From Chitinophaga sancti (GTDB taxonomy: Bacteria; Bacteroidota; Bacteroidia; Chitinophagales; Chitinophagaceae): 64,000 bases of DNA. The translations under genes were made by a program, and so were the position numbers. The notes beneath the pieces are model-generated. The model was not told where the DNA came from. It saw only the letters and a list, made by a program, of their open reading frames with translations, and ran no database searches. The stretch spans positions 1,426,001 to 1,490,000 of the forward strand of contig NZ_CP139247.1 in assembly GCF_034087045.1 (NCBI RefSeq), read 5' to 3'. This document shows, one piece after another, positions 1-8,064 of the stretch. Position 1 is the first letter of the stretch, and every line of letters starts with the position of its first letter.

Positions 1-1
1 T

Positions 2-586
2 ACACGTCCTGCTACAGTATTTGCAGAAGGTTTTGTACCTGGTTCCCTCAGCATCGGGCTGGAAGGCCGTTTTGCAGAGTGGGCAGGCAGTCTCCTGAAC
101 TTTGAGCAGGAAATCGTTCTGGTTACTACCCCCGGTCAGGAAGCAGAAACGATCGTTCGTCTGGCACGTGTAGGTTTCGACCACGTAGTAGGTTACCTGA
201 AAGGTGGCTATGAAGCTTGGGTTGCTGCTGGTCAGAAACTTGATATGATCATTAACGTAGAGCCTGATGAACTGGCAATGGACATTCCACATGACCCTAA
301 CCTGGTGATTGTGGATGTACGAAAACCAGCTGAGTTTGCAGACGGTCACATCAAGGATGCCATTAACCTGACCCTGAGCGATATGACAGATCCAGGCACC
401 CTGGGTGATTTCGATGAATTACATAACCTGTATGTTCATTGCCAGGGTGGTTACAGAAGTATCATTGCCTGCTCCATTCTGAAGAGAGAAGGCATTCACA
501 ACCTGCGTAATGTGGAAGGTGGTTTCAACAACATGAAAGGCATGCAAGGGCTGGAAGTGGTGAAGGAAAATAACGTATTGAATTAA
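2..586 (+). CDS. MBL-fold/rhodanese fusion protein, C-terminal part (partial)
   Basis: The frame is open from the window edge, so the start and the expected N-terminal metallo-beta-lactamase domain lie outside. About 194 residues are visible and form two rhodanese-like domains. In the first, the loop where the catalytic Cys should sit reads VTTPGQE, so it is probably inactive. The second has the DVRKPAEFADGHI motif and a complete active-site loop, CQGGYRS, with the Cys. MBL, then a degenerate rhodanese, then an active rhodanese is the architecture of CstB-type persulfide dioxygenase/sulfurtransferases, which oxidise persulfides in the cytoplasm. The sulfide role is inferred from architecture. 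A hairpin terminator follows directly. Confidence 0.8.
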   Translation, partial: TRPATVFAEGFVPGSLSIGLEGRFAEWAGSLLNFEQEIVLVTTPGQEAETIVRLARVGFDHVVGYLKGGYEAWVAAGQKLDMIINVEPDELAMDIPHDPNLVIVDVRKPAEFADGHIKDAINLTLSDMTDPGTLGDFDELHNLYVHCQGGYRSIIACSILKREGIHNLRNVEGGFNNMKGMQGLEVVKENNVLN

Positions 587-607
587 TACACTTATTACCA
601 AATAATT

Positions 608-641
608 AAAAAAGGATCGTGCCAGGTGCACGGTCCTTTTT
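608..641 (+). terminator. Rho-independent terminator after the rhodanese gene
   Basis: Stem GGATCGTGC / GCACGGTCC (9 bp, one G-U) with an A-run before and a T-run after, 22 bases past the stop codon. The flanking A and T runs would let it work in both directions. Confidence 0.8.
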
Positions 642-691
642 AATTTGCGGGAGGTATGCTTTTTGACCGACAATGTGGAAAAAGTATTTCT

Positions 692-1501
692 ATGGGCAAA
701 CAACTACAAGGACAGGTTGCGCTGATCACCGGTAGCAGTACGGGTATCGGAGCCGCTACAGCACTGGCAATGGCCGAAGCAGGCGCTGCCGTGATCATTA
801 ACTTTCACAGTGACAAGAGCAGGACAGATGCTGAGAAAATCCTGGACGAAATTAAATCTGCCGGTGGGGATGGTTTCGTACATCAATGTGACATCAGTCA
901 GGAAGCGGAGGTGCTGACCATGTATTCAGCCATCTTATCCCGTTATGGTACGCTTGATATAGCAGTGACCAATGCAGGCATTCAGCAGGATGCGCCCTTC
1001 CTTGAAATGACCCTGGACCAGTGGAATGCGGTAATTGGTACCAATCTAACAGGACAATTTCTATGTGCCCGTGAAGCCGCAAAGGAATTCAAAAGAAGAG
1101 GTGTACAGCCCTCTCGCTCCAAAGCCGCCGGGAAAATAATTTGTATGAGTAGTGTGCACGAAGTAATACCCTGGGCCGGCCATGTGAATTATGCTGCCAG
1201 CAAGGGTGGAGTGAAATTACTCATGCAATCTATGGCACAGGAATTGGCTCCATATAAGATAAGAGTAAACAGTCTGGGGCCTGGTGCAATCAAAACACGC
1301 ATTAACAAAGATGCATGGGATACGCCAGAGGATGAGCAGAAATTATTAGAACTGATACCATATGGCAGGGTAGGTGTACCGGAAGATATCGCGAAAGCTG
1401 CCGTATGGCTGGCGAGTGATGAGAGTGATTATGTGACAGGTACTACTTTGTTTATTGATGGAGGAATGACCCTTTATCCCGGCTTTGCCGACAATGGATA
1501 G
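692..1501 (+). CDS. SDR-family oxidoreductase (glucose 1-dehydrogenase-like)
   Basis: Short-chain dehydrogenase with a Rossmann fold. Visible motifs are the nucleotide-binding TGSSTGIG near the N-terminus, NAGI, the catalytic Ser in MSS, the YAASKGG catalytic Tyr/Lys, and the C-terminal FIDGGM typical of classical SDRs. I chose the ATG at 692 (269 aa) because MGKQLQGQVALITG matches where the family starts. An in-frame ATG at 656 would add 12 unlikely residues, although a GGAGG lies immediately before it. The glucose 1-dehydrogenase label reflects overall resemblance. The true substrate, a sugar or another alcohol, cannot be read from the sequence. Confidence 0.85.
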   Translation: MGKQLQGQVALITGSSTGIGAATALAMAEAGAAVIINFHSDKSRTDAEKILDEIKSAGGDGFVHQCDISQEAEVLTMYSAILSRYGTLDIAVTNAGIQQDAPFLEMTLDQWNAVIGTNLTGQFLCAREAAKEFKRRGVQPSRSKAAGKIICMSSVHEVIPWAGHVNYAASKGGVKLLMQSMAQELAPYKIRVNSLGPGAIKTRINKDAWDTPEDEQKLLELIPYGRVGVPEDIAKAAVWLASDESDYVTGTTLFIDGGMTLYPGFADNG

Positions 1502-1529
1502 AGTATTATAGGATTTTTAAATTTTAACC

Positions 1530-1841
1530 ATGGATTGCAAATCTTTATTGATGACCGCCAGTACACTGGTGATTACCAGCCTGTATTCGTGCCAGCCTGG
1601 AGATGATACTGTAAAGTTGGCCGTAATTGATAAACTGAATAATTCCCCCGGCATCACTGCCGAGGTAAAAGATGGAATAGTAGACCTAAATGGAGAGGTC
1701 CCCAATGACAGTGCAAAAGTAGCAGCAGAAGATGCAGTAAAGAAAATAAATGGGGTGAAAGCTGTCAACAATAATATCATGGTGGAACCAGTAATACCAC
1801 CGCTACCGCCAATGCCGGAAGACACTGTCAATCAGCAATAA
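1530..1841 (+). CDS. BON-domain lipoprotein
   Basis: A 103-aa protein with a short hydrophobic N-terminus ending in a lipobox-like LYSC (Cys about residue 21), which suggests a lipoprotein anchored in a membrane. The rest is one BON domain: a short helix, then GITAEVKDGIVDLNGEV and the VKAVNNNI end. BON domains are small alpha/beta modules thought to bind membranes and occur in OsmY-type stress proteins. The C-terminal tail is proline-rich. It follows the SDR gene by 28 bases and may share its transcript. Confidence 0.75.
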   Translation: MDCKSLLMTASTLVITSLYSCQPGDDTVKLAVIDKLNNSPGITAEVKDGIVDLNGEVPNDSAKVAAEDAVKKINGVKAVNNNIMVEPVIPPLPPMPEDTVNQQ

Positions 1842-1868
1842 AAAAAGGGGACCAACGGTCCTCTTTTT
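1841..1868. terminator. Terminator between convergent genes
   Basis: Stem GGGGACC / GGTCCTC with a 3-base loop, flanked by A6 on the left and T5 on the right, so it could serve both the BON gene and the minus-strand acyltransferase gene. Confidence 0.65.
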
Positions 1869-1920
1869 CTGAAAACAGGTTTCATTCCCGTTGGTAAATT
1901 CACTCTTTTCATGAATGGTT

Positions 1921-2781
1921 TTATTGCTGATTATAGCGATGTTTCCACCTTCTGTGGCTCCACACCCACACATCCGGCTGCTCCAATATATTGTTTTCAA
2001 GGTATCGTACAAAAGTTTCTGTGACCTTACCTTCCGGTTCCTGCTGGGGGTGTTCAAATGCCAGCTTTAACGTAGCATCATAGTAGCCTCTCTTTACTTT
2101 TCGTATATCTACAAATACTACAGGTGTATCATTCCTTCTGGCACTCATTTCCGGTCCTTTATAGAAAGCAGTCATTCTGTTCAGGAAAGGGAACCAGTAG
2201 CTACGCCGTGGATTACCAGGATTCTGGTCTGCCACCAGTGCAATGAGGTGTTGTTTATGCTGCCAGGGTGCCATCGCCTCCTTGATATCATTCGCAGGGA
2301 TCAGTATTGTGCCTGATTTCTCACGAAAGTGACGGAAGAAGCGATCTGCAGATTTGTTGGTGAGCGGCATGTATACTACCAGGAATGGGAAGCCTACTCT
2401 CTGCATGCAAAATACATTGGCCCATTCCCAGTTGAAATTATGTCCTAAATGCAGCTGACAACTTTTGCCCTGTGCATAAAGTTCATGTAATACTGTTAAA
2501 TCACATTTAAACCGCTTTTCCAGCGACTTTTTGCTCATGGTCAGCAGTTTGACTGTCTCCACGATCATATCCGTCAGATTGCGGTAATAATTCCTTGCCA
2601 GCCTGGTGATTTCAGCAGGAGATTTTTCCGGGAATGACTTGCGGAGATTGTCAAATACAATCTTTTTCCGGTAGCCTGCCAGGTAGTAAATAATGAGGTA
2701 TAACCCATCGCTGATGAGGTATAACAGCCACAATGGCAATATTGAAATGGCGTATGTAAAAGCCAGAATTAAATAGTACAT
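1921..2781 (-). CDS. LpxL/HtrB-like lipid A (lauroyl) acyltransferase family protein
   Basis: A 286-aa member of the Kdo2-lipid A acyltransferase / lysophospholipid acyltransferase superfamily. It would transfer a secondary acyl chain to lipid A at the inner membrane. The N-terminus is a hydrophobic anchor (residues 1-35). The catalytic H-x4-E is visible as LGHNFNWEW (about residues 116-124), and an FPFLNRMTAFYKGPEM stretch matches the family's substrate-binding block. Length is normal (~290 aa). It lies 19 bases downstream of nadB on the same strand. The exact lipid acceptor is unknown, and an aminolipid acyltransferase is the main alternative. Confidence 0.82.
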   Translation of the reverse strand: MYYLILAFTYAISILPLWLLYLISDGLYLIIYYLAGYRKKIVFDNLRKSFPEKSPAEITRLARNYYRNLTDMIVETVKLLTMSKKSLEKRFKCDLTVLHELYAQGKSCQLHLGHNFNWEWANVFCMQRVGFPFLVVYMPLTNKSADRFFRHFREKSGTILIPANDIKEAMAPWQHKQHLIALVADQNPGNPRRSYWFPFLNRMTAFYKGPEMSARRNDTPVVFVDIRKVKRGYYDATLKLAFEHPQQEPEGKVTETFVRYLENNILEQPDVWVWSHRRWKHRYNQQ

Positions 2782-2800
2782 CTCTACTTAGCAACAAATT

Positions 2801-4399
2801 CTATAACACAATGTTTTGTACCAGTTCGCTCTTGTTTGGATAATCGGTATTGAAATGAAGACCTCTGCTTTCCTTGCGGAAGGAAGCACTTTTTACGATC
2901 AAATAACCTACGGTGATCAGGTTGCGTAGCTCACACAATTGTGGAGATACTTCTGTCTTCTCATAGAGGTTTTCTGTTTCTTCGTGCAGAATGTCCAGTC
3001 TGCGTATTGCTCTCTGGATACGTTCATTGGTACGCACGATACCAAGATAATCACTCATGATCTGCTTCAGTTCTTTCAGGCTCTGTGTAATGAGGATCAT
3101 TTCCTTGGGAGCCGTGGTTCCTGCTGCATTCCAGTCGGGTACGTTTTCTTTGAATGGAATTGAATCGATCCTGTTTACAGCAGTCTGGTAACAACGGTGT
3201 GCAAACACCATGGCTTCCAGCAGTGAATTGGACGCAAGGCGGTTGGCGCCGTGTAATCCTGTGCTGGAACACTCGCCGCAGGCATACAGGTTCTGAATGC
3301 TGGTACAACCCTGTTCATTTACCTTGATACCTCCGCAACTATAGTGAGCAGCCGGAGCTACCGGAATCATATCTTTCTTTACATCGATACCAGATGTCAG
3401 GCATTTCTCATAGATGTTGGGGAAGTGGTGAATGAACTTCTCCATATCCATATGCCGGCAATCGAGGTATACATGTTCTGTACCGGTGATCTTCATCTCA
3501 CTGTCTATTGCTCTGGCCACGATATCGCGGGGGGCGAGAGAGAGACGGGGATCGTATTTATGCATGAAGTCTTCGCCATGTATATTGCGCAGGATACCAC
3601 CATCGCCACGTACTGCTTCCGTAATCAGGAAGGCGTTGTTCACACCTGGCTGATAAAGTGCGGTAGGGTGAAACTGGATGAACTCCATATTTTCAATTCT
3701 ACCTTTGGCGCGGTACACCATAGCCACACCATCGCCAGTGGCGATAGAAGGGTTAGTAGTACTACGGTACACCTGCCCATTGCCACCAGTGGCGATGAGC
3801 GTGATGCGGCTCAGTATCTTTTCTATCTTGTTTGTGAGAAGGTTCAGTACGTATACACCATAACAATCAATGTCAGGCGTGGATTTGGTCACCAGGTAAC
3901 CCAGGTGGTGCTGGGTGATGAGGTCTACCACAAAGCAGTGAGTGACCAGCTCGATATTTGGATGTTGACGAACGGCTGTCAGCAAGGCTCTTTCTATTTC
4001 ATAACCCGTGATGTCTTTGTAGTGGATCACCCTGAATTCCGAGTGTCCGCCTTCTCTTCCAAGGGCAAAGTCTCCGTCAGGATTCTTATCAAAGTTGGCG
4101 CCCCATTCAATGATCTCATTTACCCGCTCGGGGCCTTCCTTCACCACGATCTCTACTATTTTTTCATTGCATAGGCCATCGCCGGCAATCAGGGTGTCTT
4201 CAATGTGCTTGGCAAAGCTGTCATTCTCAAGATCATTCACTACAGCTACGCCACCCTGTGCATACTTCGTATTCGTTTCGTCTTCCTGGGTCTTAGTGAT
4301 GATGGTGATCTTTTTATCTGGACAGGCACCTGCTACTTTGAGCGCATAGGTTAATCCTGCGATGCCGGAACCGATCACTAAAAAATCTGTCTGTTGCAT
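2801..4399 (-). CDS. nadB: L-aspartate oxidase
   Basis: FAD enzyme that oxidises L-aspartate to iminoaspartate, the first step of NAD biosynthesis by the NadB-NadA route. At 532 aa it has the normal length. The N-terminal dinucleotide motif VIGSGIAGL is followed by the flavin-contacting TKYAQGGVAVV. The fumarate-reductase-like core includes EFIQFHPTALY, and the signature GLHGANRLASNSLLEAMVF comes near the C-terminus. nadA and nadC are not in the window. The downstream acyltransferase is probably cotranscribed. Confidence 0.95.
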   Translation of the reverse strand: MQQTDFLVIGSGIAGLTYALKVAGACPDKKITIITKTQEDETNTKYAQGGVAVVNDLENDSFAKHIEDTLIAGDGLCNEKIVEIVVKEGPERVNEIIEWGANFDKNPDGDFALGREGGHSEFRVIHYKDITGYEIERALLTAVRQHPNIELVTHCFVVDLITQHHLGYLVTKSTPDIDCYGVYVLNLLTNKIEKILSRITLIATGGNGQVYRSTTNPSIATGDGVAMVYRAKGRIENMEFIQFHPTALYQPGVNNAFLITEAVRGDGGILRNIHGEDFMHKYDPRLSLAPRDIVARAIDSEMKITGTEHVYLDCRHMDMEKFIHHFPNIYEKCLTSGIDVKKDMIPVAPAAHYSCGGIKVNEQGCTSIQNLYACGECSSTGLHGANRLASNSLLEAMVFAHRCYQTAVNRIDSIPFKENVPDWNAAGTTAPKEMILITQSLKELKQIMSDYLGIVRTNERIQRAIRRLDILHEETENLYEKTEVSPQLCELRNLITVGYLIVKSASFRKESRGLHFNTDYPNKSELVQNIVL

Positions 4400-4433
4400 A
4401 ATAACTCATCTAGCGAATCAAATGTACGGTATA

Positions 4434-5063
4434 TTACCGGATTGCGTAGGGGATGCCCTGCTTTTGCCAGATATAACGGGTAGCACCATAGACGAGACCG
4501 TAATTGGCTAATGCGTAGCAGATTAAACTGATAGTTGGTGAAAATGCGCCACCGGCAATGAGGAAGGTGATGCCTGCCAGGCAATACCAGCCAGCTGGCT
4601 GATCACTGAGCCGAAAGGCATGCATAACGGATTGGAGGGCTATAGAAGCGGTGAAAAGACAAAAGACCACAGGCCAGACGTTTTCCAGCGTAGGCAGGTA
4701 ATAGAAGAAGATCGCCAGACCCAGCGCTTCTGTCAGAAAGATAAATGCCCATTTACAGGTGGGTAGTGGATAATTCGTATAGCGGATCTTTAAAAAGTAA
4801 GCAATATAAACGATGTGAACCAGTGGTATAGAAGCACCGGCGAGAAGGTGGACTAAAGGAGGACTTGTAATAGCTAAGCCTATGATTAACAACACTCTGA
4901 GAAGTGTAGGTGTGTAGCGGGTGCCGGATATGTAAAATACGGCCGCATAAACAATCAAAAGAACCATTGACAGCTCCTTTAGCCATGCAGCATTCACAAA
5001 ACAGGCCCAAAGCAGTATAGGCATGGTGCCCCAATAAAGACTGTTAAAGACAACCGGTTTCAT
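4434..5063 (-). CDS. YhhN/TMEM86-like multi-pass membrane protein (possible lysoplasmalogenase)
   Basis: A 209-aa, almost wholly hydrophobic protein with about seven or eight membrane segments. Spacing, length and the final segment (a Gly/Ala-rich FLIAGGAFSP turn, then LVYGATRYIW) resemble the YhhN family, whose mammalian member TMEM86B hydrolyses the vinyl ether of lysoplasmalogen. The conserved acidic residues expected in that family are not obvious: the usual Ser-Asp after the Gly turn reads SPT. The enzyme activity is therefore doubtful. It sits between nadB and the sensor-kinase pair on the same strand. Confidence 0.5.
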   Translation of the reverse strand: MKPVVFNSLYWGTMPILLWACFVNAAWLKELSMVLLIVYAAVFYISGTRYTPTLLRVLLIIGLAITSPPLVHLLAGASIPLVHIVYIAYFLKIRYTNYPLPTCKWAFIFLTEALGLAIFFYYLPTLENVWPVVFCLFTASIALQSVMHAFRLSDQPAGWYCLAGITFLIAGGAFSPTISLICYALANYGLVYGATRYIWQKQGIPYAIR

Positions 5064-5080
5064 GTTACTAAAATAAGGAT

Positions 5081-6418
5081 TTACACCGTAGCAAGGATCA
5101 CATTAAATGTGGTACCATTACTACTTGTACTATCTACTTTCAATTGTCCGCCATGCAACTGGATGATTTGCTGGGAGAGGCTGAGACCGATACCGCTGCC
5201 TTTGCGTTTAGTGGTATAGAAAGGGATAAAGATCTTATTGATCGCATCTGCATCTATACCCGGACCATTATCTGCAATCGCGATGCAAACCTGGTTATGA
5301 GTGATCATCGTTGCGGTGAGTTTGATTTCCGGGTGAGCGGTGTGTTCCAGTGCATCCATGGCATTTTTGACCAGGTTGATCAGCACCATCTGCAACTGGG
5401 CGCTGTCTGCATGAATTTCTGCACCGGCAGAATCTACTTCGAACTGGTAATAAATGCCTGCCTGTTTAAGATCCGATTGCAACAGGTTACTCACTACTGT
5501 GATCAGTTCCTTGATATTGACATCCGTAAATTGTGGCTTGGGAAGAGCAGTATAATCCCTGTAGGCGTTGACGAAGTTCATGATGCCTTTACTCCGGCTT
5601 TTGATCGTTTCCAGCGCTTCTATCAGGTCAGTAATCGCCTCGGGCTGGTGGCTATCCGGTGCAATGTCCTGCTCAATGATATCCTGCATGGTGCTTATGA
5701 GGGATACGATTGGCGTGACAGAGTTCATGATTTCATGACGAAGGATCTTGGTCAGGTTCTGCCAGGCTTCCAGCTCTTTTTGTTGCAACTCTGCATGGAT
5801 GTTTTGCAGGGAGATCAATTTGACCAGGCGTCCCTGTAAACGTACAGTTGCTGCCTGAATCGAGAGTTGTTGTTCAGTACGTGTACGATACAGGATCTTA
5901 TTGCCGGAGTGCACCTGTAGCAATAATTCAGGCAGATCGGGGTGAGCTGATTTTAACTCTGCTATGTTGCGTAGACGATAGATGCCCAGTAACTTGAAAG
6001 CTGCAGGATTGATGAGTTCTATTCTACCCTCCGCGTCAAAAGACAGTACGCCGATGCTGATATGCTGTACGATCGTATCGATGTATTTCAGGTTTGCTTC
6101 TTTTTCGGCCCTGGTTTGCCGGAAGGCTTCCAGTACTTCGTTGAACTGGTAATTGAGTGCCTGAAAGCTTTTCCCCATTTTATTATCGGCGCTGAACCGG
6201 ATGGAAAAATCTTCGTAACGGATGGACTCCAAAAAGAGTGTGAGCTTTCTGTTAATCCTGTTCATGTAGTAATACATTCCATAGATCTGCAGGCAGATCA
6301 GGGCGGCGATAGCTAACCCGGGAATCGGCCCCAGTATCATCCATACTTCTACGGCGGCAATGGTGCTGGCGGTGAGCAGGAGTATGCGCAGGAATATATT
6401 GACGCTGAACCGGTTCAT
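5081..6418 (-). CDS. NtrY-like sensor histidine kinase
   Basis: A 445-aa membrane kinase. Two adjacent transmembrane helices (about residues 9-27 and 31-51) leave almost no periplasmic loop, so it probably senses membrane or cytoplasmic signals. A PAS-like domain (about 110-210) precedes the HisKA helix LRHEIMNSVTP with phospho-acceptor His228. The ATPase domain has N-box NLVKNAMDAL, G1 ADNGPGID and F/G2 FYTTKRKGSGIGLSL. The ATG abuts the stop codon of the sigma-54 response regulator upstream, so the two are translationally coupled. The likely target is the divergent efflux island. Confidence 0.9.
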   Translation of the reverse strand: MNRFSVNIFLRILLLTASTIAAVEVWMILGPIPGLAIAALICLQIYGMYYYMNRINRKLTLFLESIRYEDFSIRFSADNKMGKSFQALNYQFNEVLEAFRQTRAEKEANLKYIDTIVQHISIGVLSFDAEGRIELINPAAFKLLGIYRLRNIAELKSAHPDLPELLLQVHSGNKILYRTRTEQQLSIQAATVRLQGRLVKLISLQNIHAELQQKELEAWQNLTKILRHEIMNSVTPIVSLISTMQDIIEQDIAPDSHQPEAITDLIEALETIKSRSKGIMNFVNAYRDYTALPKPQFTDVNIKELITVVSNLLQSDLKQAGIYYQFEVDSAGAEIHADSAQLQMVLINLVKNAMDALEHTAHPEIKLTATMITHNQVCIAIADNGPGIDADAINKIFIPFYTTKRKGSGIGLSLSQQIIQLHGGQLKVDSTSSNGTTFNVILATV

Positions 6419-7774
6419 CTATATATTATATTTTTCCAGTCTTCTATAGAGAGCTGCTCTGCTGAGGCCCAGTTCCCTGGCGGCTTCAGTGATGTTTCCA
6501 TTACATTTCTTCATAGCCTGAGTGATGATGTTGCGCTCCATTTCTTCCAGGTTATAGCCGGTATTCAGCTGGGTTTCCTGTACGGGGTTTTTCACAAATA
6601 CATCTTTGGCCTGCAATACCTTGCCCTGGGAGAGAATGACCGCTCTCTCCATGGCGTGTTGCAGTTCTCGGATATTCCCTGGCCAGTCATATTGTAGCAA
6701 CTGTTGTACGAGTGATTCGTGCAGACTATTCACCGGGCGTTTGTATTTACTGCTATACAATTGGAGGAAATGTTCTGCCAGAGCAATGATGTCTTCCTGT
6801 CTTTCTCTGAGGGGAGGAAGGTGTATTTCAATTGTATTGATCCGGTAGAGTAAATCCTGGCGGAACAGGTGTTGTGCCGCCATCTGCTGAATGTTGCGGT
6901 TAGTGGCGCAGATCAGGCGTACATCTACAGGATTGGCTTTGTTACTACCTACTTTGGTCACCGACCTGTTTTGCAATACGGTGAGCAGTTTGGCCTGTAA
7001 CGGTAGGGAAATGTTTCCCAGTTCATCGAGGAAGATAGTGCCTTTGTTGGCTTCTTCAAACCGACCAACCCTGTCTTCGCGGGCATCTGTAAAGGCGCCT
7101 TTCACATGGCCAAACAGTTCACTTTCAAACAGGCTTTCGCTGATGGCCCCAAGGTCTACACTCACAAAAGGGTGGGAGGTACGATGGGAGAGCTGGTGAA
7201 TATGTCTGGCCAGCATATCCTTGCCAGTGCCATTTTCACCTAGAATGAGTACGTTGGCATCGGTGCCGGCTACCCTTTCAGCTGTATCCAATACTGCCAT
7301 CATGGATGGACTGTTGCCAATGATTGAACTATTATTGTTAGTCGCTGGGCTGGGTGGGGCTACCTTATCCTTATGCTGATGTTTTTTGTTGTAAGCTCCC
7401 TGCATAGTGGCCAGGAGCTTTTCATTTTCCCAGGGTTTCAGCACAAAATCAGCTGCTCCTGCTTTGATGGCCCTTACTGCCATTTCCACGTCGCCATAGG
7501 CAGTGAACATGACTACTGCTGCTGAGGGCTGGATGTCCAGTATCCTGTCCAGCCATTCAAATCCTTCCTTACCACTGCTCAGGTCACGGGTAAAGTTCAT
7601 GTCCAGCAGGATCACGTCGTATTCAAAATTAGATACCAGGTAAGGGATCTTTTGGGGATTGCGCTCAAAGTCTACCTGTCCAAAATGGCGTTTCAACAGG
7701 AGGCGTGCTGCGCGCAATACGTCCATATCATCATCTACTATCAGTATTTTACCAGGCAGTGTAGTCGTAGTCAT
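6419..7774 (-). CDS. NtrC-family sigma-54-dependent response regulator
   Basis: A 451-aa activator. The receiver domain starts KILIVDDD with phospho-acceptor Asp58 in VILLDMNF. The AAA+ domain has Walker A GENGTGKD, the sigma-54 contact loop GAFTDA (consensus GAFTGA) and the R-finger region LFRQDLLYRI. The C-terminal Fis-type helix-turn-helix is NITEAARELGLSRAALYRR. I chose the ATG at 7774 because it places the receiver core 10 residues in. Upstream in-frame starts back to 7846 add a non-homologous leader. It is divergent from the efflux genes and adjacent to its kinase. Confidence 0.92.
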   Translation of the reverse strand: MTTTTLPGKILIVDDDMDVLRAARLLLKRHFGQVDFERNPQKIPYLVSNFEYDVILLDMNFTRDLSSGKEGFEWLDRILDIQPSAAVVMFTAYGDVEMAVRAIKAGAADFVLKPWENEKLLATMQGAYNKKHQHKDKVAPPSPATNNNSSIIGNSPSMMAVLDTAERVAGTDANVLILGENGTGKDMLARHIHQLSHRTSHPFVSVDLGAISESLFESELFGHVKGAFTDAREDRVGRFEEANKGTIFLDELGNISLPLQAKLLTVLQNRSVTKVGSNKANPVDVRLICATNRNIQQMAAQHLFRQDLLYRINTIEIHLPPLRERQEDIIALAEHFLQLYSSKYKRPVNSLHESLVQQLLQYDWPGNIRELQHAMERAVILSQGKVLQAKDVFVKNPVQETQLNTGYNLEEMERNIITQAMKKCNGNITEAARELGLSRAALYRRLEKYNI

Positions 7775-7924
7775 AACCAATTCAAATAAATATATTGTTG
7801 ATAGAGCTCCGCAAACAATGTTCCCGACAATGATTGACCTGGGCAAACGACTGCGGATGTGGCCACTGGCAATATTATAAAAAGATTTCGGTTTTTGGCA
7901 GTACTGGCGCCGGATTGGGGGAAA

Positions 7925-7963
7925 GTGTCCGGAATTGGACGTACAGTGTGCGGTACAGGACGT
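7925..7963. promoter_or_regulatory. Two 18-bp direct repeats, candidate enhancer sites for the NtrC-like regulator
   Basis: GTGTCCGGAATTGGACGT (7925-7942) and GTGTGCGGTACAGGACGT (7946-7963) match at 14 of 18 positions. They start exactly 21 bp apart, about two helical turns. Each is itself an imperfect inverted repeat (TGTCC-N6-GGACG in the first). This is the usual form of paired upstream activating sites for a sigma-54 activator dimer, and they lie between the regulator gene and the efflux island. Assignment to this regulator is inference. Confidence 0.55.
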
Positions 7964-8016
7964 TTTGAAAGGGTGTTGTGCTTTGAAATGCTTTACTGGT
8001 AAAGGATTCCCGGCTT

Positions 8017-8032
8017 TGGCATGCCGGTTGTC
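8017..8032 (+). promoter_or_regulatory. Possible sigma-54 promoter of the efflux island (weak)
   Basis: TGGCAT-N5-TTGTC resembles the -24/-12 consensus TGGCAC-N5-TTGCA. GG and TTG are present, but the -12 GC reads GT, so the match is imperfect. It lies 33 bases before the adaptor start codon and about 55 bases past the tandem repeats. Confidence 0.3.
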
Positions 8033-8064
8033 TTATCCGGTATGCAAGTTTAGCACATTCACCT

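Noticed and set aside
3344..4174. 276-aa plus-strand frame inside nadB
   Set aside because: It is antisense to a fully recognisable nadB and shows no family motif.
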